From assembly GCA_905221605.1 (NCBI GenBank), contig CAJNDS010002612.1, positions 177,126 to 241,125 on the forward strand: a stretch of 64,000 nt of DNA. The letters run 5' to 3'. Made by a program: the position numbers and the translations under genes. This stretch comes from Symbiodinium natans (Eukaryota > Sar > Dinophyceae > Suessiales > Symbiodiniaceae). Under the pieces are notes generated by a model that saw only the letters and a list, made by a program, of their open reading frames with translations, made no database searches and was not told the DNA's origin. Below, in pieces: positions 63,168 through 64,000 of the stretch. Position 1 is the first letter of the stretch. The number at the start of each line of letters is the position of its first letter.

Positions 63168-63340
63168 GGTTTAGGGTTTAGGGTTTAGGGTTTAGGGTTT
63201 AGCGTTTAGGGTTTAGGGTTTAGGGTTTAGGGTTTAGAGTTTAGGGCAACCAGTTCTGGGCATCCTGCCTCTGCATCCGGATTGCCCATCGCGGCACGGA
63301 ACACGAGGCGGCCGATGCGACCGAAGCCATTGATTCCCAT
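41653..63340 (-). CDS. GAPDH: Glyceraldehyde-3-phosphate dehydrogenase, complete gene in 25 exons
   Basis: This gene encodes cytosolic-type glycolytic GAPDH, which oxidises glyceraldehyde-3-phosphate to 1,3-bisphosphoglycerate with NAD. I assembled it by hand from 25 minus-strand exons. Their lengths sum to 1,014 nt, giving 337 codons plus TGA with no frame error, and about 335 aa is usual for the family. The Rossmann motif GINGFGRIGR opens the protein. Asp30 in AINDPF suggests NAD rather than NADP. The active site ASCTTNC places the catalytic Cys at 151, and GLMTTVH places the catalytic His at 178. The C-terminal WYDNEWGYSNR is present. No transit peptide is visible, and the start is the ATG directly before GINGF; an upstream leader exon cannot be excluded. 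Every intron can be drawn as starting with G and ending AG before an exonic G; donors are 14 GC, 5 GT and 5 GA. Only 4.7% of the gene span is coding. Introns carry TTTAGGG arrays and small mobile elements. Confidence 0.97.
42292..42335 (-). CDS. GAPDH: GAPDH exon 24 (YSNRLVELAIHMSK)
   Basis: Completes WGYSNR and the last helix. Acceptor GAG|GCTAC, donor AAG|GCGCG. Reading through gives only poly-Phe from a homopolymer, so an intron follows. Confidence 0.93.
42898..42940 (-). CDS. GAPDH: GAPDH exon 23 (ENFVKLVSWYDNEW)
   Basis: Carries the C-terminal signature KLVSWYDNEW and ends one base into a Gly codon. Acceptor CAG|GAG, donor G|GCCAC. Confidence 0.96.
43514..43555 (-). CDS. GAPDH: GAPDH exon 22 (ASSIFDVSAGISLN)
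   Basis: Matches the family SSIFD--AGI-LN segment. Acceptor GAG|GCC, donor AAT|GACTC (GA type). Confidence 0.95.
44118..44165 (-). CDS. GAPDH: GAPDH exon 21 (DWTDEEVVSTDFVTCK)
   Basis: Matches the family T-DEVVS-DF segment. Acceptor GAG|GAC. The donor AAG|GCAGG runs straight into GGTTTAGGG repeat. Confidence 0.93.
44697..44729 (-). CDS. GAPDH: GAPDH exon 20 (EAAAGPMKGVL)
   Basis: Matches the family GPMKGIL motif. The end is set at CTT|GCCAT, because only this boundary gives the family spacing GVL-DWTDEEVV and an intron starting with G. Acceptor CAG|GAG. Confidence 0.9.
45029..45056 (-). CDS. GAPDH: GAPDH exon 19, 28 nt (YDEIVAAIK)
   Basis: Encodes the helix Y-EI-AAIK. Acceptor AAG|GTACG, donor AAG|GAGCT (GA type). 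Confidence 0.93.
45663..45706 (-). CDS. GAPDH: GAPDH exon 18 (VSVVDLTARLEKPA)
   Basis: Matches the family VSVVDLT-RLEKPA strand. Acceptor CAG|GTG, donor AA|GCCTT, a phase-2 intron. Confidence 0.95.
45925..46052. mobile_element. MITE-like element, family 1, in GAPDH intron 17
   Basis: The ends CTTGGAGGTTCATGGTACTT and AAGTACCACGAACCTCCAAG are inverted repeats of about 20 bp; 128 bp in total. It is nested in TTTAGGG repeat. Confidence 0.85.
46214..46241 (-). CDS. GAPDH: GAPDH exon 17, 28 nt (MAFRVPTPD)
   Basis: Encodes the near-invariant GMAFRVPTPD motif. Acceptor GAG|GATGG, donor GAT|GCGGC. Confidence 0.95.
46895..46963. mobile_element. Short inverted-repeat element, single copy
   Basis: The ends GGTTCCCCCTTAAGTA and CTTAAGTACGGGGGGAACC form an inverted repeat around an AT-rich centre, about 69 bp. 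It lies in GAPDH intron 16. Confidence 0.55.
47235..47278 (-). CDS. GAPDH: GAPDH exon 16 (AVGKVIPAMNKKLT)
   Basis: Matches the family AVGKV-P-LNGKLTG segment and ends in phase 2. Acceptor CAG|GCA, donor GG|GTTGC. It is flanked by CCCTAAA on the left and TTTAGGG on the right. Confidence 0.95.
48250..48283 (-). CDS. GAPDH: GAPDH exon 15 (NIIPSSTGAAK)
   Basis: Matches the family NIIPS-TGAAKAV motif, which binds phosphate. Acceptor AAG|GAACA, donor AAG|GAGTG. Confidence 0.95.
48586..48614 (-). CDS. GAPDH: GAPDH exon 14, 29 nt (DWRGGRCAS)
   Basis: Supplies the DWRGGR substrate-loop motif. It ends in the first two bases of a Gln codon (phase 2). Acceptor CAG|GAC, donor CA|GTGCC. Confidence 0.94.
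49424..49474 (-). CDS. GAPDH: GAPDH exon 13 (S-loop start)
   Basis: Encodes AMTATQLTVDGPSRGGK. Met replaces the usual Thr after the HA of HATTATQ. Acceptor GAG|GCC, donor AAG|GCCTG. Confidence 0.95.
49623..49673 (-). CDS. GAPDH: GAPDH exon 12, active-site histidine exon
   Basis: Encodes VVHEKFGIIEGLMTTVH, with catalytic His178 as last residue. Acceptor CAG|GTG, donor CAC|GCCGC. The next intron is only 148 nt and mostly TTTAGGG/TTTGGGG. Confidence 0.96.
50285..50410 (+). repeat. Minisatellite GCGCGGATTCGGAAACTAAAA (left end of insertion)
   Basis: Five or so imperfect copies of a 21-27 nt unit. The same core, GATTC(G/A)GAAACTA, appears inverted at 57835-58120. Confidence 0.8.
51370..51915 (-). 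pseudogene. Broken gene, 3' segments
   Basis: Two protein-like frames. One at about 51.70-51.91 kb contains LKQAFVSLCQAYVTF, AAQRLKFMVGDDRRLSA and RDVFGQLCVVYVLAKRC. The other, at 51370-51654, contains SGNCYNINGDCPHCTLVRW. They continue the 53-54 kb block but cannot be joined with confidence. Confidence 0.3.
52041..52325 (-). pseudogene. Broken gene, fourth segment
   Basis: Encodes VRAKQSILLFFPVCWQEDA, then KVPGAVKFLPYMPSN and RVYTLPYDSPSRVIDTAT. It is open to a stop at 52041 and in a different frame from the preceding segment. Confidence 0.3.
52487..52729 (-). pseudogene. Broken gene, third segment
   Basis: The open frame with FTAGLPNKFIFSMYWEELIA and RWAMVSYIKDRLLVWSTDQQL is protein-like, but it overlaps another coding-like frame (VESALLANQIGEGW, then ANGEFWQSERLEYEDIVYG) at about 52.29-52.56 kb. 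Frameshifts or unrecognised introns are needed to join them. Confidence 0.3.
52754..53428 (-). pseudogene. Continuation of the broken gene, second frame
   Basis: The open frame after the frameshift contains RELEKALDAFVADCKEETL, FGFERQCSELPSHS, SPDPTDIAILTQEMEER and LTIPGSGCTVTALSDWTG, then RLRNRECYI. The last piece resembles the IP-S--L-GV-D--G-L--GE-FI block of cellular RdRPs. Only the part downstream of about 53.3 kb is likely coding. Confidence 0.4.
53227..54537 (-). pseudogene. Long ORF of unknown family (436 codons), frame-broken at its 3' end
   Basis: An unusually long open frame starting MFSRVDAMPRQIPPSH. An acidic stretch (EPEDPDWVQPDEDDC) is followed by segments such as GYKAVVPVKDD, QLSIQLDGDAVYHPYQFRG and LADGRTALVKGMM. 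At about 53.3 kb the protein-like reading moves to another frame (GRRRELEKALDAFVADCKEE) without a convincing intron, so a one-base frameshift is likely. Order and spacing faintly recall the core of cellular (RNAi-type) RNA-dependent RNA polymerases, but the diagnostic DxDGD motif is not seen in the right place. Function unassigned. Confidence 0.5.
54600..55080. other. No gene seen; AT-rich spacer
   Basis: Between the broken gene and the satellite lies an AT-rich stretch with ATGT/TATG microsatellite (54.78-54.80 kb) and unique sequence. No coding signal. Confidence 0.5.
55081..57834. repeat. 2.7 kb satellite of about 70-80 bp units
   Basis: An ordered repeat built from GAGTTGAATGTCGAAGTGTG, AGTACAAATGAGGGGGG, TGGGATTTAGAAATATCTCT and TGAGATTTAACATAATTGA blocks. 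Longer higher-order copies contain GGAGAGAAGAATTGAAACTC. The many minus-strand ORFs (SFVLTLRHSTLL and similar) are translations of the array. Confidence 0.92.
57835..58120 (-). repeat. Minisatellite TAGTTTCTGAATCGCGCGGAA (right end of insertion)
   Basis: About thirteen diverged copies of TAGTTTCTGAA(T/C)CG, the inverse of the left-end unit. Open-frame translations here (RFRNYGSET) are repeat artefacts. Confidence 0.8.
58177..58224 (-). CDS. GAPDH: GAPDH exon 11, active-site cysteine exon
   Basis: Encodes VSNASCTTNCLAPLTK, with catalytic Cys151. Acceptor GAG|GTC, donor AAG|GCGGG. The following intron is 8,503 nt and contains the 50.3-58.1 kb insertion. Confidence 0.97.
58882..58941 (-). CDS. 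GAPDH: GAPDH exon 10 (DDVPMYVVGVNH region)
   Basis: A 20-codon exon containing DDVPMYVVGVNHTEY, the segment before the active site. Acceptor GAG|GAT, donor ACC|GTGGC. Confidence 0.94.
59456..59479 (-). CDS. GAPDH: GAPDH exon 9, 24 nt (VIISAPPK)
   Basis: Encodes the invariant VIISAP strand. Acceptor AAG|GTC, donor AAG|GAGAT (GA type). It sits between a CCCTAAA array on the left and a TTTAGGG array on the right. Confidence 0.93.
59936..60050. mobile_element. MITE-like element, family 1, in GAPDH intron 8
   Basis: The ends CTTGGAGGTTCGCGGTACTT and AACTACCATGAGCCTCCAAG are inverted repeats; 115 bp. The interior GGTTATAAGTGGGTTATAAG is shared with the other copies. Confidence 0.82.
60360..60392 (-). 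CDS. GAPDH: GAPDH exon 8 (AELHLGGGAKK)
   Basis: Matches the family A--HL-GGAKKV motif. Acceptor GAG|GCT, donor AAG|GCGCA. Confidence 0.93.
60932..60954 (-). CDS. GAPDH: GAPDH exon 7, 23 nt (GVFTTKEK)
   Basis: Completes STG and continues VFTTKEK, the family VFTT-EKA segment. Acceptor TAG|GTGTC, donor AAG|GCATG. Confidence 0.92.
61353..61368 (-). CDS. GAPDH: GAPDH exon 6, 16-nt micro-exon (VCEST)
   Basis: Only 16 nt long: GTC TGC GAG TCC ACA plus the first base of a Gly codon completed in exon 7. It supplies the invariant ESTG motif. Acceptor GAG|GTC, donor ACAG|GCAGC, a phase-1 intron. Confidence 0.9.
61872..61913 (-). CDS. GAPDH: GAPDH exon 5 (aa 80-93)
   Basis: Encodes DPASIKWGATGADY, matching the family WG-GADYV segment. 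Acceptor GAG|GAC, donor TAC|GTGCC. Confidence 0.94.
62182..62220 (-). CDS. GAPDH: GAPDH exon 4 (aa 67-79)
   Basis: Encodes VVNGKDIAVFHEK, matching the family VNGK-I-VF segment. Acceptor CAG|GTC, donor AAG|GACGG (GA type). Confidence 0.93.
62423..62549. mobile_element. MITE-like element, family 2, in GAPDH intron 3
   Basis: Ends TTGGGATGTTCCCCC and GGGGAACATCCCAA. The interior has an internal tandem duplication of ATCGTAATCCCTATTAAGTA. Confidence 0.8.
62595..62693 (-). CDS. GAPDH: GAPDH exon 3 (aa 34-66)
   Basis: A 99-nt exon, the longest in the gene. It contains LKYMVYQLKYDSVH, the YDS(T/V)HG-like region, and ends at GKEFL. Acceptor AAG|GAC, donor CTG|GCGAC. Confidence 0.94.
63010..63036 (-). 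CDS. GAPDH: GAPDH exon 2 (aa 25-33)
   Basis: A 27-nt exon encoding VKAINDPFM, the end of the second beta strand with the NAD-ribose-binding Asp. Acceptor GAG|GTC, donor ATG|GTCGC. Confidence 0.93.
63120..63245. repeat. GGGTTGA then TTTAGGG array in GAPDH intron 1
   Basis: A switch from one heptamer variant to another within one 232-nt intron. Confidence 0.92.
63269..63340 (-). CDS. GAPDH: GAPDH exon 1 (aa 1-24)
   Basis: Encodes the N-terminal NAD-binding motif MGINGFGRIGRLVFR and ends in codon GAG. The ATG sits where most GAPDHs have Val before GINGFG, so it is either the true start or is preceded by an unseen leader exon, because CAG-GT lies just before it. The donor is GAG|GCAGG. Confidence 0.93.
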
Positions 63341-63344
63341 ACCT

Positions 63345-64000
63345 GGGGTTTAGGGTTTAGGGTGTGGGGTTTAGGTTTTAGGGTTTAGGGTTTAGGGTTT
63401 AGGGTGTAGGGTGTAGGGTGTAGGGTTTAGGGTTTAGGGTTTAGGGTTTAGGGTTTAGGGTTTAGGGTTTAGGGTTTAGGGTTTAGGGTTTAGGGTTCAG
63501 GGTTTGGCTGACTCTCAGAGCTCTGGAGTCGACTACGTGGAGGTTCATGGTACTTCCTAACTAAGGTTCATAGGGTTCATAGGGTTCATAGGGTTCATAG
63601 GGTTCATAGGGTTCATAGGGTTCAGGCTTAGGGTTTGGGATACCCCCCCCCCCACCCCCCCCCCCTCATTGCACCTGAAAGAGTCGGCCAAGGCACCAAC
63701 AGGCATGATTTCCACAGGTTTTGTCGGAGATGCGGGAAACGTTGAGGGAGCAAGCAAGTACGCTCTTGATCACTGGCGGCAGCAAGGCACCACTGCATGC
63801 CATGAGACTCCAATCCAAAGCCCTAAACTCTGAAGTCCTTCCTCCAAACCAAAACCATAACCCCAATATGTAGCTAACTCTGTATTGCGTTTTGAAGCCA
63901 AATCCTTTAGGGCCAGGGGGTAGATGAGCTTACGGATCTGTCGGGTGGTGGAGTCCTGCCTTTCACATGCGCGATTTGGGGTTTGGTTTAGGGCTCAGGG
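63345..64000. other. Upstream of GAPDH: repeats and one possible exon
   Basis: TTTAGGG array (63350-63500), family 1 terminus, (GGGTTCATA)n at 63565-63625, C-run at 63643-63666. A minus frame at about 63910-63970 reads CERQDSTTRQIRKLIYPLAL and may belong to another gene. No promoter motif is visible, which is usual for dinoflagellates. Confidence 0.35.
63537..63563. mobile_element. Family 1 solo terminus upstream of GAPDH
   Basis: GTGGAGGTTCATGGTACTTCC matches one family 1 end only. It is followed by a (GGGTTCATA)n array rather than the element interior. Confidence 0.55.

Overview
The window reads as nuclear DNA of a dinoflagellate. Three observations support this. (i) Plant/alveolate-type telomere repeat (TTTAGGG and variants) fills much of the non-coding DNA, but as interstitial arrays rather than a chromosome end. 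(ii) Real genes are cut into very short exons, and their introns start with GC, GA or GT and end in AG followed by an exonic G, the splice-site pattern known from Symbiodiniaceae. (iii) One gene belongs to the FVSHQW/ankyrin family that I recall as abundant in dinoflagellates. The species cannot be named from sequence alone. Few ORFs long enough for a standard ORF caller are genuine; most are translations of the repeats.

Every gene I could assemble lies on the minus strand. From high to low coordinates: a complete NAD-dependent GAPDH gene in 25 exons (63340 to 41653; 1,014 nt of CDS, 337 aa); an intronless isochorismatase-like hydrolase (33347-32712); a three-exon piece of an unknown gene (31105-30730) that contains a 57-nt intron made almost only of TTTAGGG; a nine-exon FVSHQW/ankyrin gene (about 15306 to 11595, in frame throughout); a short secreted Cys-rich ORF (9775-9509); and the partial exons of a GFA/CENP-V-like Mss4-fold gene (4214 to about 701). 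Between them are many short non-repeat islands, some carrying an AG|G acceptor followed by an open frame; these are listed as candidate exons with low confidence.

GAPDH intron 11 is 8.5 kb and holds a composite insertion (about 50.28-58.14 kb). It is bounded by the same short minisatellite in opposite orientations, carries a broken minus-strand coding block (50.4-54.5 kb), and ends in a 2.7 kb satellite.

The rest is repeat: 7-, 8- and 9-mer telomere variants, each homogenised locally; at least two families of short inverted-repeat elements (MITE-like) with multiple copies; a roughly 100-nt introner-like family filling several ankyrin-gene introns; microsatellites; GC-rich minisatellites; and one strikingly AT-rich island at 24.0-24.5 kb. 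The main biological story is intron invasion: telomere-like arrays and small inverted-repeat elements appear to have built the introns of ordinary housekeeping genes.
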